A stretch of DNA of 64,000 nucleotides, from NCBI RefSeq assembly GCF_900169505.1, contig NZ_LT827021.1, positions 2,821,400 through 2,885,399 of the forward strand. Direction: 5' to 3'. The stretch comes from Arabiibacter massiliensis (GTDB lineage Bacteria; Actinomycetota; Coriobacteriia; Coriobacteriales; Eggerthellaceae). The notes under the pieces were generated by a model, which was not told the DNA's origin, searched no databases, and saw only the letters and a program-made list of their open reading frames with translations. The first letter of the stretch is position 1. The number at the start of each line of letters is the position of its first letter. The position numbers were made by a program, and so were the translations under genes. Positions 32,194 through 40,372 of this stretch are shown one piece after another.

Positions 32194-32970
32194 TCATATC
32201 GAAGCCGCGTCCCGGCTGACGAGCAGCACGAGGTCCTCGTAGCGCGCGAGGCCCGTCTTCTTGTAGATGTTGGCCAGGTGCTTCTTGAAGGTGTTCTCGG
32301 AGATGAACAGGTGCTCGGGGATGGTGGAGCGCAGCCGCCCCTCGGCGATGCAGGCCAACACGTCGCTTTCCTTCTGCGTGAGGCGGTACTTGCGCGCGAT
32401 GGGGTCGGACGCGCCCGCCACCAGCTTGTCCGCGTGTCCGTGCGGCAGCTCGCGTCCGAACCGCAGGCACAGGTGCTCGTTGAGCACGGTGAGCAGCTCA
32501 ACGTCCTTCGGCGTGAAATCCCCCTCCTCGCGCGAGCGGAACAGGTACACGTTCGCGTAGGGGTTGCCGTTCGACGCGATGGTCATCCCGACGGAGTAGA
32601 ACAGGCCGTAGGGCTCCATCCACTTCAGCATGAACTCGGAGTTCTCGCGGAAGTCGTTGGGCACGAGGTCGGTGTCGCGGAACACGCGCGGCGACGGCTC
32701 GTCGGCGAACCAGTTGATGTAGTCGATCGATTCGTACTCGTTCTGGTACTCCTCGAGGGCCTTCCGCGGCAGGTCGATGCTGGCGTAGTCGAATGCGTCG
32801 AGCGACCCGTTCACCATGATCGAGCAGTGGTGCATGGAATGCGAGCAGCCGATGAGCTCCTTCGCCTGCTCGACGAACGCGGGCAGGAGCGCATCGAGCC
32901 TGGTCGTGTAGATGGTCTTCACGATCTCATTCAGGCGGGCCCACTCGGATGCGGCGATGGCGTCGAACAT
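32194..32970 (-). CDS. Cytoplasmic LuxR-type regulator beside triad 2
   Basis: A 258-residue soluble protein. The N-terminal ~170 residues resemble a PAS/GAF-like or autoinducer-type sensor domain without membrane segments; the C-terminus is a LuxR helix-turn-helix (YRLTQKESDVLACIAEGRLR, then EHLFISENTFKKHLANIYKK). It is divergent from the APC gene of triad 2, and the shared promoter region holds an 18-bp near-perfect palindrome (32997-33014). Control of triad 2 is the likely role. Confidence 0.85.
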   Translation of the reverse strand: MFDAIAASEWARLNEIVKTIYTTRLDALLPAFVEQAKELIGCSHSMHHCSIMVNGSLDAFDYASIDLPRKALEEYQNEYESIDYINWFADEPSPRVFRDTDLVPNDFRENSEFMLKWMEPYGLFYSVGMTIASNGNPYANVYLFRSREEGDFTPKDVELLTVLNEHLCLRFGRELPHGHADKLVAGASDPIARKYRLTQKESDVLACIAEGRLRSTIPEHLFISENTFKKHLANIYKKTGLARYEDLVLLVSRDAASI

Positions 32971-32996
32971 GGCGGCTCTTTTCTCGGTGATCTAAT

Positions 32997-33014
32997 CTAC
33001 TTCGATCGGAGTAG
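32997..33014. promoter_or_regulatory. 18-bp near-perfect palindrome, candidate LuxR operator
   Basis: CTACTTCGATCGGAGTAG has only one mismatched pair. It lies 26 bp from the LuxR start and directly before TATAAAT (33018-33024), in the divergent promoter region of the LuxR gene and triad 2. Confidence 0.6.
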
Positions 33015-33115
33015 CAGTATAAATCATACATCCGCGTAATGGTAGGAAGTAGCAGGCGCGCTCTATAGTCTCACCACGTTGAAAGCCTTGGACGCTATCG
33101 AAGAGAGGTGGGAGT

Positions 33116-34483
33116 ATGGACGATGTGGCAGCAGTGCCGAAGAAAAAGAAGATCAGGCTTCTTCCGGTGATCTTCCTCATGTACATGTTCATATCGGGAG
33201 GAAGCTGGGGTCTTGAGGACATGATCGGCGGGGCGGGGCCGGGCATCTCGCTGATCATCCTGTTGATCCTCCCGGTCATCTGGGCCTATCCCTACGGGCT
33301 CATCTGCACGGAGCTCGGCGCGAAGTACACCGAGGAATCCGGCTTCTACGGCTGGGTGAGGCGCGCGCTGGGCAAGTTCCCCGCGTTCGTGTCCGGGTGG
33401 TCGATGACGTTGGCGAACTTCGTCGACACGGCCGTGTACCTGGTGCTCTCCATCGAGTATCTGAACGCCGCGCTCAACATCGCGTTCGGCATCATGCTGA
33501 CGCCCGAGCAGCGCTGGCTCTTGGGCCTGGTGTTCGTCGTGGCGTTCTGCATCCTCAACCTGCGCGGCATCGAGGCGCTCACGTTCTCGTCCACTATCTC
33601 GGCCATCATGATCCTGCTGCCGTTCGTGCTCACGGTGATCTTCGCCATCCCGCAGATGACGCACAATCCCTTCGTGCCCGTCTTCGCCAATGCCGACGCC
33701 GGCCTGCCCGGCGAGCTGGGCGACATCAACACGGCGCTCATGATAGGACTGTGGATGTTCATGGGCTATGAGTCCATCCACTCGTTCAGCGACGAGGTGG
33801 AGGGCGCCGGCCCGCTCATCTCGAAGGCGTTCATGTGGGCCGTGCCCATCGCCGCCATCACCTACATCCTGCCCACGTTCATGGGCCTCGCCGTGACGGG
33901 CAACTGGCAGGACTGGTCGTCGTCGGGCCCCATCAGCTTCGTCGAGATGGGCTTCCTCGTGGGCGGCAACTTCCTCATGGTGCTGTTCCTGGTGGCCGGG
34001 TTCATCGGCAACCTGGGGCTCTACGGCAGCTACGTGGGCTTCGGCGCGCGCGTCGCGGCCGACATGGCCGAGGACAAGCTGTTCTTCAAGGGTTTCGAGA
34101 AGGTGAGCAAGAAGTACAACACGCCCTACGTCGCCATCATCGCGGTGGCCGTCATCACCGGCATCCTGAGCTACGGATCGTTCGCCGATCTCATCATCAT
34201 CGACGTGATCCTGCTGCTCGTGCCTATCGTCTTGATCCTCCTGAGCGGCATCGTGCTGCGCTTCCGCGACGCCGGCCGCGACTGGGGCGACGCGTTCCGC
34301 CTCAAGCTGGGCAACAAGGCGTTCGCCGCGCTGGGGGCGGTGCCCATCCTGCTGGCCCTCTACGCCATCGTCACGACCGACCTCGTGAGCCTGGCGGCCG
34401 GAGGCGCGTGCATCCTGGTGGGCTGCGCGATGTACTTCGTGTTCCCCAAGATGTTCAAGGACAAGGCCCCTTCGGAGGAGTGA
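33116..34483 (+). CDS. APC family amino acid/amine permease (triad 2)
   Basis: A 455-residue membrane protein with about twelve hydrophobic segments. It belongs to the APC superfamily (FISGGSWGLEDMIGGAGPG, LGAKYTEESGFYGWVRRALG, WMFMGYESIHSFSDEVEG) but is clearly divergent from the agmatine antiporters of triads 1 and 3. It comes first in triad 2, unlike in the other triads. ATG at 33116 follows GAGGTGGGAG. The substrate is not known; given its partners, an amine or guanidino compound is likely. Confidence 0.85.
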   Translation: MDDVAAVPKKKKIRLLPVIFLMYMFISGGSWGLEDMIGGAGPGISLIILLILPVIWAYPYGLICTELGAKYTEESGFYGWVRRALGKFPAFVSGWSMTLANFVDTAVYLVLSIEYLNAALNIAFGIMLTPEQRWLLGLVFVVAFCILNLRGIEALTFSSTISAIMILLPFVLTVIFAIPQMTHNPFVPVFANADAGLPGELGDINTALMIGLWMFMGYESIHSFSDEVEGAGPLISKAFMWAVPIAAITYILPTFMGLAVTGNWQDWSSSGPISFVEMGFLVGGNFLMVLFLVAGFIGNLGLYGSYVGFGARVAADMAEDKLFFKGFEKVSKKYNTPYVAIIAVAVITGILSYGSFADLIIIDVILLLVPIVLILLSGIVLRFRDAGRDWGDAFRLKLGNKAFAALGAVPILLALYAIVTTDLVSLAAGGACILVGCAMYFVFPKMFKDKAPSEE

Positions 34484-34530
34484 CGGAACGGCCCCCATAC
34501 GAAAGCTGAAGCGAAAGAAAGGAACGACCG

Positions 34531-35646
34531 ATGACCGACCGCACGAAGAATTTCATGGACTGCTGGGACTACTCGACCGACGAGCTGCTCGATATGGTGG
34601 ACCTCATCCGCCAGCTCAAGGATGCGGCGCGCAAGCGCCAGGTGCCGAAGCTTTTGGCCGACCAGTCGCTCGCGATGATCTTCAACGGCAACTCCACCCG
34701 CACCCGCGTCTCGTTCGAGGTGGCGACGCAGCAGCTCGGCGGATTCGCACTCTACCTCACCGGCGGCGAGCACGGCGAGCTCCACCTGGGCAAGCGCGAG
34801 ACCGTGGGCGACACGGCGCGCGTGGTGTCCAGCATGGTGGAGGGCGTCGCCATCCGCTGGCAGGACCTCGCCGAGATAGGCGAGTTCGCCGCGAACTGTT
34901 CGGTGCCGGTGTTCAACATGATGGACTACATGCACCACCCCACGCAGACCCTCTGCGACCTCACCACCATCATCGAGAACCTTCCCGAGGGCAAAGAGCT
35001 CAAAGACGTCAAGCTAGCATTCATCGGCACCGACGACCTCAACGAGTCGAGCGCAGGCGACCTGGCGAAGCTCCTGCCGCGCTTCGGGGCCACCGTGGCG
35101 CTCGGCACGCCCGAGGGCCATGCGTTCGACGAGGAGTACAACGTGAACGAGCCCGCCAACACGCCCGAGCTTCTGGAGCTCACGCGTCGCCAGCGCGCCC
35201 AAGCCTGCGAGGAGGGCGGCGGGCGCATCATCGAGACGCACGACCCCGCCGAGGCCGTGCGGGACGCCGACTTCGTGTACACCGGCTGCTTCTGCTACGA
35301 GGGCATGGAGTCCGAAAGCGAGTTCGAATACTTCCAGCGCGCGTTCGTGGAGAAGGGCTTCCAGGTGAGCGAGGAGCTGCTGGCGCACTGCCCGGGCGCG
35401 AAGACCATGCATTACCTGCCGGCGCTGCGCGGCAAGGAGATGACCGACTACGCCATGGACTTCGAGGGCTCGCTTCTGTGGAAGCAGGCCGAGAACCGGC
35501 TGCACACCCAGCGCGGGCTTCTGGCCTACCTCATGGGCGACGTCGACGGTTACGCGCCCGTCTACGGCACCGACGGGGAGCAGGCGATCGTCGACGCCAT
35601 CAAGGCGATGCGCAAGCGCCACGGCTCCGACTACACCCACTGCTAA
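34531..35646 (+). CDS. Divergent carbamoyltransferase, HYLP type (triad 2)
   Basis: A 371-residue aspartate/ornithine-type transcarbamylase. STRTR (55-59) and HPTQ (136-139) keep the carbamoyl-phosphate site, but HCLP is replaced by HYLP (294-297), and there is an insertion of about 20 residues around 200-220 (NVNEPANTPELLELTRRQRA). In ornithine and putrescine enzymes the HCLP cysteine contacts the amine substrate, so a different second substrate is expected. AAAGGAACG precedes the ATG. 47 bp after the permease and 59 bp before the deiminase. Confidence 0.83.
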   Translation: MTDRTKNFMDCWDYSTDELLDMVDLIRQLKDAARKRQVPKLLADQSLAMIFNGNSTRTRVSFEVATQQLGGFALYLTGGEHGELHLGKRETVGDTARVVSSMVEGVAIRWQDLAEIGEFAANCSVPVFNMMDYMHHPTQTLCDLTTIIENLPEGKELKDVKLAFIGTDDLNESSAGDLAKLLPRFGATVALGTPEGHAFDEEYNVNEPANTPELLELTRRQRAQACEEGGGRIIETHDPAEAVRDADFVYTGCFCYEGMESESEFEYFQRAFVEKGFQVSEELLAHCPGAKTMHYLPALRGKEMTDYAMDFEGSLLWKQAENRLHTQRGLLAYLMGDVDGYAPVYGTDGEQAIVDAIKAMRKRHGSDYTHC

Positions 35647-35705
35647 CCGGCTTTGTTTCGCTTCGCGCAGAAAGGAGAAGTCCGGCGCGCCGGACGGAAC
35701 GAATC

Positions 35706-36851
35706 ATGACCTCACAACTTTTGGAGACGCTCCCCCTCGAAGACGGCTTCGTCATGCCGGCCGAGTACGAGCCGCAGGACGGCGTGTGGCTCGTCCTGGC
35801 CGAGGATCTGACCAGCTGGTACAACGGGGGCTTCCCCGCCCGCGCCTCGCAGCGCAAGATCGTGCGGGCCATCAACGAGGCCGGCACGCACGTGAACCTG
35901 GCGGCGAGCGCGCGCACCTTCCTGGTGGCGGAGGACCTGTTCTCCGACATGGACGTGACGCTGTACGAGATGTCCTCGAACGACTGCTGGGCGCGCGACA
36001 CCGGCGCCATCTACGTGAAGAACCGCGCCACGGGCGAGGTGCGCGGCGTGGACTTCAAGTTCAACTCCTGGGGCGGCGAGCAGCGCGGTTGTCACGGCTG
36101 CATGCTCGACTACGGCGCGGACGACCTGGTGGCGCGCAAGATGCTGCAGGCCACCGGGCACGATCGCTACCGCACGCCGTTCGTGCTGGAGGGCGGCTCC
36201 ATCACCACCGACGGCGAGGGCACGGTCATCACCACGGAGAGCTGCCTTTTGAACCCCAACCGCAACCCCGACCTCTCCCGCGAGGAGATCGAGGGCATGC
36301 TGCGCGACTACCTGGGCTTCCAGAAGGTCATCTGGCTGCGCTCGGGCGTGGATTGCGAGGACGGCGAGACCGACGGCCACGTGGACGACGTGTGCGCGTT
36401 CATCGGGCCCGCCGAGGTGGTGTGCTGCTACGCCGAGGACGAGGACAACGAGTACTACGAGGTGTTCAAGGAGTGCTACGAGACGCTGTGCGGTCAGACC
36501 GACGCGCAGGGCCGCCCGCTCACCGTGCACAAGCTGACCGCGGCGAACCCCTTCCGCTTCTCGAAGGAGGAGGCCGAGAACCTGGCGCCTGCCCAGGGCA
36601 TGGCGGAGGATCCCGACGGCACGTGGCGCTGCGAGGGCGACTTCGCCGTGCCGAGCTACGCGAACTTCCTCATCACGAACGGCGCGATCATCTTCCCGGT
36701 GTACGACCTGGACACCGACGAGGAGGCCGCGGCGCGCATGCGCGAGATCGTCGGCGACCGCTACCGCGTCATCCCGGTGCCGGCGCACGCCATCGCGCTG
36801 GGCGGCGGGTCGGTGCACTGCATCACCCAGCAGGTCCCGAGCGCGGGGTAG
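35706..36851 (+). CDS. Divergent agmatine-deiminase family protein (triad 2)
   Basis: A 381-residue member of the peptidyl-arginine/agmatine deiminase family. Core catalytic parts are kept: NDCWARDTGAIYV, LEGGSITTDGEGT, TDGHVDDVCAF and GGGSVHCITQQ with the nucleophile Cys372. The N-terminal substrate region differs: the WPHR segment of agmatine deiminases is replaced by VLAEDLTSWYNGGFP. That suggests another guanidino substrate. ATG at 35706. Same operon as the HYLP carbamoyltransferase. Confidence 0.85.
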   Translation: MTSQLLETLPLEDGFVMPAEYEPQDGVWLVLAEDLTSWYNGGFPARASQRKIVRAINEAGTHVNLAASARTFLVAEDLFSDMDVTLYEMSSNDCWARDTGAIYVKNRATGEVRGVDFKFNSWGGEQRGCHGCMLDYGADDLVARKMLQATGHDRYRTPFVLEGGSITTDGEGTVITTESCLLNPNRNPDLSREEIEGMLRDYLGFQKVIWLRSGVDCEDGETDGHVDDVCAFIGPAEVVCCYAEDEDNEYYEVFKECYETLCGQTDAQGRPLTVHKLTAANPFRFSKEEAENLAPAQGMAEDPDGTWRCEGDFAVPSYANFLITNGAIIFPVYDLDTDEEAAARMREIVGDRYRVIPVPAHAIALGGGSVHCITQQVPSAG

Positions 36852-36925
36852 CCGCCGCGATGGACGGGCCGCGGTGCCGACGTGCGTCGCGGCCCCTTCG
36901 TGCCGCGTTCCGCCCATCCCCCCCG

Positions 36926-36980
36926 ATCTTCGCTCCAAAAACACGCCTCGTGCGCTGAGGCGTGTTTTTGGAGCGAAGAT
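36926..36980. repeat. Hairpin with perfect 24-bp arms (copy 2)
   Basis: Arms 36926-36949 and 36957-36980 with loop GTGCGCT. This is the reverse complement of the element at 32114-32168, base for base, and the next bases (GCGTCC) also agree. It follows the deiminase of triad 2 just as copy 1 follows that of triad 1. Confidence 0.92.
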
Positions 36981-37009
36981 GCGTCCCGCGGCGCGGGGCA
37001 GTTGAAGCT

Positions 37010-37143
37010 CATGGACAAAATCGGCCTTCGGGACTGATTTTCCCGCGGAGATGCCGCTGAAGAACGAAGAAACCCCTGGTCGCAACAAGCCGGCCCAGGG
37101 GTTTCGAGCGGAAAATCAGTCCCGAAGGCCGATTTTGTCCATG
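37010..37143. repeat. Nested hairpin with 34-bp outer arms and an inner terminator
   Basis: Outer arms 37010-37043 and 37110-37143 (CATGGACAAAATCGGCCTTC onward) are perfect inverted copies. Inside, AAACCCCTGG (37070-37079) pairs with CCAGGGGTTT (37095-37104). It separates the converging triad 2 and MATE genes and probably terminates transcription from both sides. Confidence 0.88.
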
Positions 37144-37159
37144 ATGCCGCCGATCATTG

Positions 37160-38560
37160 TTAAGCTGGCGCGGCGGCAACCTCCTCCGCCTGCGCGCGCT
37201 TGAGGCGGCGGGTCTCGCGGAAGGCGAGGGCCATGGCCAGGGCGGCGGCCAGGAAGTCCGCGGGCGGCTGCGACCACCACACGCCCGTGAGGCCGAACGC
37301 GGCGGCCATCACCACGATGAGCGGGATGGCGAAGATGAGGTAGCGGCACACGCCCAGCACGATGGAGGCGCGCTCGCGGCCGACGGCCTGGAAGTACGCC
37401 GAGGCCACCTGTGCCATGAAGCCGAGCGGCGCGCACACGAGCAGCGGCAGGAAGTGCGACGCCGTGAGCTCCACGAGCCCCGCGTCGTCCCCGCCGATGA
37501 AGAACGCCGAGATGGGGACCGCGAACACGATGACCAGCGCGCACACCGCCGCCATGACGGCCACCGTGCCGCCCAGGCTCACCTTCACCAGCTCGCGCAG
37601 GCGGTCGAAGCGCCGCGCGCCGCAGTTGTAGCTGGCGATGGGCTGCAGGCCGTACGTGGCGCTCAGGCACAGCATGTCCAGAAGGTAGATGACGTAGCCG
37701 TTGATGACGGAGAACGCCGCCAGGTCGCCGTCGCCACCGAGCGAGCCCAGGTAGTTGTTGATGACGATGGTGTACACGAGGCTCGCGGCCTGCACGAGGA
37801 ACAGCGGCAGGCCCTGCCACAGGATGTCGCGGCACAGCCGCAGGTCCAGCTTCATGCCGTGGAGCCTCACCTTGAAGGCCGACTTCTTGCTGAACTGGAA
37901 GTACAGGATGGCGAAGAACCACAGCCCCGTGCTCATGCCGTAGTAGGCACCCGCCGCGGCGAACCCGAGCTGCAGCACGTACACGCACAGGTACAGCCAC
38001 AGAAGCGACACGGCCGACGCGATGATGGCCAGGGCCGACGACAGCGAGGGCTTCTCGTCGGTGCGCAGCAGCGCGCACAGCAGCTGGCCGAGCGTGCAGA
38101 ACGGGTAGAAGCACATGAGCAGCCGGATGAAGCCGACCACCTGATCGTGGATGTCGGCCGTGGCGCCCAGGAGCGTCGCTATCTGCGGAGCGAAGAGCGC
38201 GATGGCCGCCGAGAGCGCCACCAGCACGTACGTCGAGAGCCAAAAGCCCTGGTTGAACGCCTTCTGCGCGCCCGCCGCGTCGCCCGCGCCGAGGCGCTGC
38301 CCGGCGACGGCCGCTGTGCCCATGCCGAGCGCGCCGCCGAGCGCCAGGTTCAAAAGCTCGAGCGGCAGGATGACGGTGACGGCCGCCAGCCCGAGCGGTC
38401 CCAAGCCGTTGCCGATGATGAGCCCCTCAAGCACCACCATCACCATCTGCGCCAGCATGCCCGCGAAGGTGATGGCCGCGTAGCGGGCGAAGAGCGGTTT
38501 GATGGGGGCGGTTCCCAGCTCGCGTTCGGTCGGTTCCGGTTCGATGAGCAGCTCGTCCAT
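37160..38560 (-). CDS. MATE family efflux transporter 1
   Basis: A 466-residue membrane protein with about twelve hydrophobic segments. MATE features appear as two similar halves, such as GNGLGPLGLAAVTVILPLEL and AVAGQRLGAGDAAGAQKAFN in the first and NNYLGSLGGDGDLAAFSVIN in the second. These transporters export cationic compounds or metabolites using Na+ or H+. It stands alone; a paralogue lies at 40369-41763. ATG at 38560. Confidence 0.88.
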   Translation of the reverse strand: MDELLIEPEPTERELGTAPIKPLFARYAAITFAGMLAQMVMVVLEGLIIGNGLGPLGLAAVTVILPLELLNLALGGALGMGTAAVAGQRLGAGDAAGAQKAFNQGFWLSTYVLVALSAAIALFAPQIATLLGATADIHDQVVGFIRLLMCFYPFCTLGQLLCALLRTDEKPSLSSALAIIASAVSLLWLYLCVYVLQLGFAAAGAYYGMSTGLWFFAILYFQFSKKSAFKVRLHGMKLDLRLCRDILWQGLPLFLVQAASLVYTIVINNYLGSLGGDGDLAAFSVINGYVIYLLDMLCLSATYGLQPIASYNCGARRFDRLRELVKVSLGGTVAVMAAVCALVIVFAVPISAFFIGGDDAGLVELTASHFLPLLVCAPLGFMAQVASAYFQAVGRERASIVLGVCRYLIFAIPLIVVMAAAFGLTGVWWSQPPADFLAAALAMALAFRETRRLKRAQAEEVAAAPA

Positions 38561-38687
38561 GCCGTCGGCCTCCTCGCCTCGGGGCGTTCACTGCCCGCAC
38601 CATACCGCACCGCGGCCCGCCGCAGGGGATTAAATGGGTAAGGGGAGCGCGCCTGTTGGGTATAAATAGGTTTATCCCGAGCGTTGC

Positions 38688-38715
38688 GGCTCCCCCGGGT
38701 TCCGGCCGGGGGAGC
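38688..38715 (-). terminator. GC hairpin after the amidohydrolase gene
   Basis: GGCTCCCCC (38688-38696) pairs with GGGGGAGCC (38707-38715), 26 bp beyond the minus-strand stop codon. Confidence 0.55.
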
Positions 38716-38740
38716 CTGAAAGGAAGGGGAGGGGTCTCGC

Positions 38741-40372
38741 TTACGCTTCGTGCACCTTGCGTCCGCCCAGGTAGGTGGCCAGGACGCGCGCCTTCAGGAT
38801 GTCCTCGGGCGCGCAGGAGACGAGGTCGGCGTCCAGCACGGCCATGTCGGCCAGCTTGCCGGGCTCAAGCGTGCCCACCTCGTCGCCGCGCCCGGCGGCG
38901 ATGGCGCTGCCGCGGGTGTAGGCGCGCACGGCGTCGGCGGCGGAGATCCTCTCCTGGGGCTGCCAGCCGCCCGCCGGCTCGCCCGTGGCCGGGCTCTGCC
39001 GCGTGACGGCGTCGTAGATCACCTCGCGCGAGTTGATGTCCACCACCGGCGAGTCGGTGCCGAACGAGAACTTCACGCCGCGCTCGAGGTAGGTGCGGTA
39101 GGGCCACATCCACTGCGCGCGCTCGGGCCCCAGGTCGCGCTCGATGCCGTTGGGGTCGAGCACCGTGTGCGGCGGCTGGCAGTTGGCGCACACGTCCAGC
39201 TCGGCCAGCCGCGCGATGTCCTCGGGCAGGAAGTTCTCCAGATGCTCCAGGCCGTTTTGGCCCTTCGGCGCGCCGAACTTCTCGCGCGCCTCCTCGAAGA
39301 TGTCGAGCGCCACGTGGATGGCGCGGTCGCCGATGGTGTGGATGCGCACGGCGAAGCCCTCCTCGGCCGCGCCCAGCACGATGCGCCGCATGCGCTCGGG
39401 GTCGGTGACCGGTGCGCCGCAGTCGCCCTCGAAGTAGGCGTTCGCGTACGGCTCGGTGAGCCACGCGGTGTGCGTGGACGACACGCCGTCGAAGAACTGC
39501 TTGAGGCCGGGCGAGCGCAGCATGTCGTCGCCCGCGAACTCGTCGCGCAGCTTCCGGGCGCGCGTCAGATCTTCCAGCGCGGTGGGGAACATGTTGATGC
39601 GCACGGTCAGCTCGCCGCGATCGCGCAGGTCGCGGTACACATCGTCGCGCACGAAGTCGCCGCCGGGCACGGCTAGAAGCGACACGTCGCACACGCTGGT
39701 GATGCCCTCGGCGTTGAGATCGGCCAGGAACTGCTTGATGCCGGCGGCCGTCTCTTCTTCGTTGAACTGGAGCATCGCAGGAATGAGCTTCGTGGCCGCC
39801 ATCTCCTGGATGATGCCGGTCAGCTCGCCGTTCTCATCCTTCTGGTAAATGCCTCCGGCGGGCGGCACCGAATCCTTCGTGATGCCGAACTTCTCCAGGC
39901 CCTTCGAGTTCGTCCACAGCGTGTGGGAATCGCCCGACTGCAGGCACACGGGGCGGTCGGGGTAGGCTGCGTCCAGAATGTCCTTCGTCGGCAGCACCGG
40001 GTTGTCCCACAGCGGGTGGTACCAGCCGTACGACAGCATGAACTCGCCGCGCGGCCGGGCGTCCTCCACGGCTTTGAGCGCCTCCACGCAGTCCTCGGGG
40101 CAGGTGCCCTCGCAGAACACCACGTAGGGCGAGCGGTCCATGGCCGACGGGAAGAAGTGCAGGTGGGAGTCGTGGAAGCCGGGGCATACGAACGCATCGC
40201 CCCAATCCTCCACAACGGTGCCGGGTCCGGCGTACGCCTGCGCCTCGTCGGCGGGGCCCACGAACACGATGCGCCCGTCGGCCACGGCGACCGCGCCTGT
40301 CAGGGGCTCGTCCTGCCCCGGGGTAGCGGTAAAGATGCGCGTGCTCTTTATGACGAGATCGGCCGGTTTCAT
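38741..40372 (-). CDS. Metal-dependent amidohydrolase (YtcJ-like)
   Basis: A 543-residue amidohydrolase-superfamily enzyme. Metal-binding HxH is in GFHDSHLHFFP, further ligands in AVRIHTIGDRAI and HLENFLPEDIA, and the final aspartate in FSFGTDSPVVDIN. No signal peptide, so it acts in the cytoplasm. It overlaps the MATE gene upstream by 4 bp (ATGA), so hydrolase and exporter are coupled. The substrate is not known. Confidence 0.87.
   Translation of the reverse strand: MKPADLVIKSTRIFTATPGQDEPLTGAVAVADGRIVFVGPADEAQAYAGPGTVVEDWGDAFVCPGFHDSHLHFFPSAMDRSPYVVFCEGTCPEDCVEALKAVEDARPRGEFMLSYGWYHPLWDNPVLPTKDILDAAYPDRPVCLQSGDSHTLWTNSKGLEKFGITKDSVPPAGGIYQKDENGELTGIIQEMAATKLIPAMLQFNEEETAAGIKQFLADLNAEGITSVCDVSLLAVPGGDFVRDDVYRDLRDRGELTVRINMFPTALEDLTRARKLRDEFAGDDMLRSPGLKQFFDGVSSTHTAWLTEPYANAYFEGDCGAPVTDPERMRRIVLGAAEEGFAVRIHTIGDRAIHVALDIFEEAREKFGAPKGQNGLEHLENFLPEDIARLAELDVCANCQPPHTVLDPNGIERDLGPERAQWMWPYRTYLERGVKFSFGTDSPVVDINSREVIYDAVTRQSPATGEPAGGWQPQERISAADAVRAYTRGSAIAAGRGDEVGTLEPGKLADMAVLDADLVSCAPEDILKARVLATYLGGRKVHEA

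Noticed and set aside
33095..34498. Minus-strand frame of over 450 codons opposite the triad 2 permease
   Set aside because: Composition (His, Asp, Glu, Arg repeats) is that of an antisense shadow; the plus-strand permease has membrane segments and APC motifs.
34531..35646. Ornithine carbamoyltransferase (argF)
   Set aside because: HCLP is HYLP, an insertion is present, and the neighbours are a deiminase and an amine permease rather than arginine biosynthesis genes.
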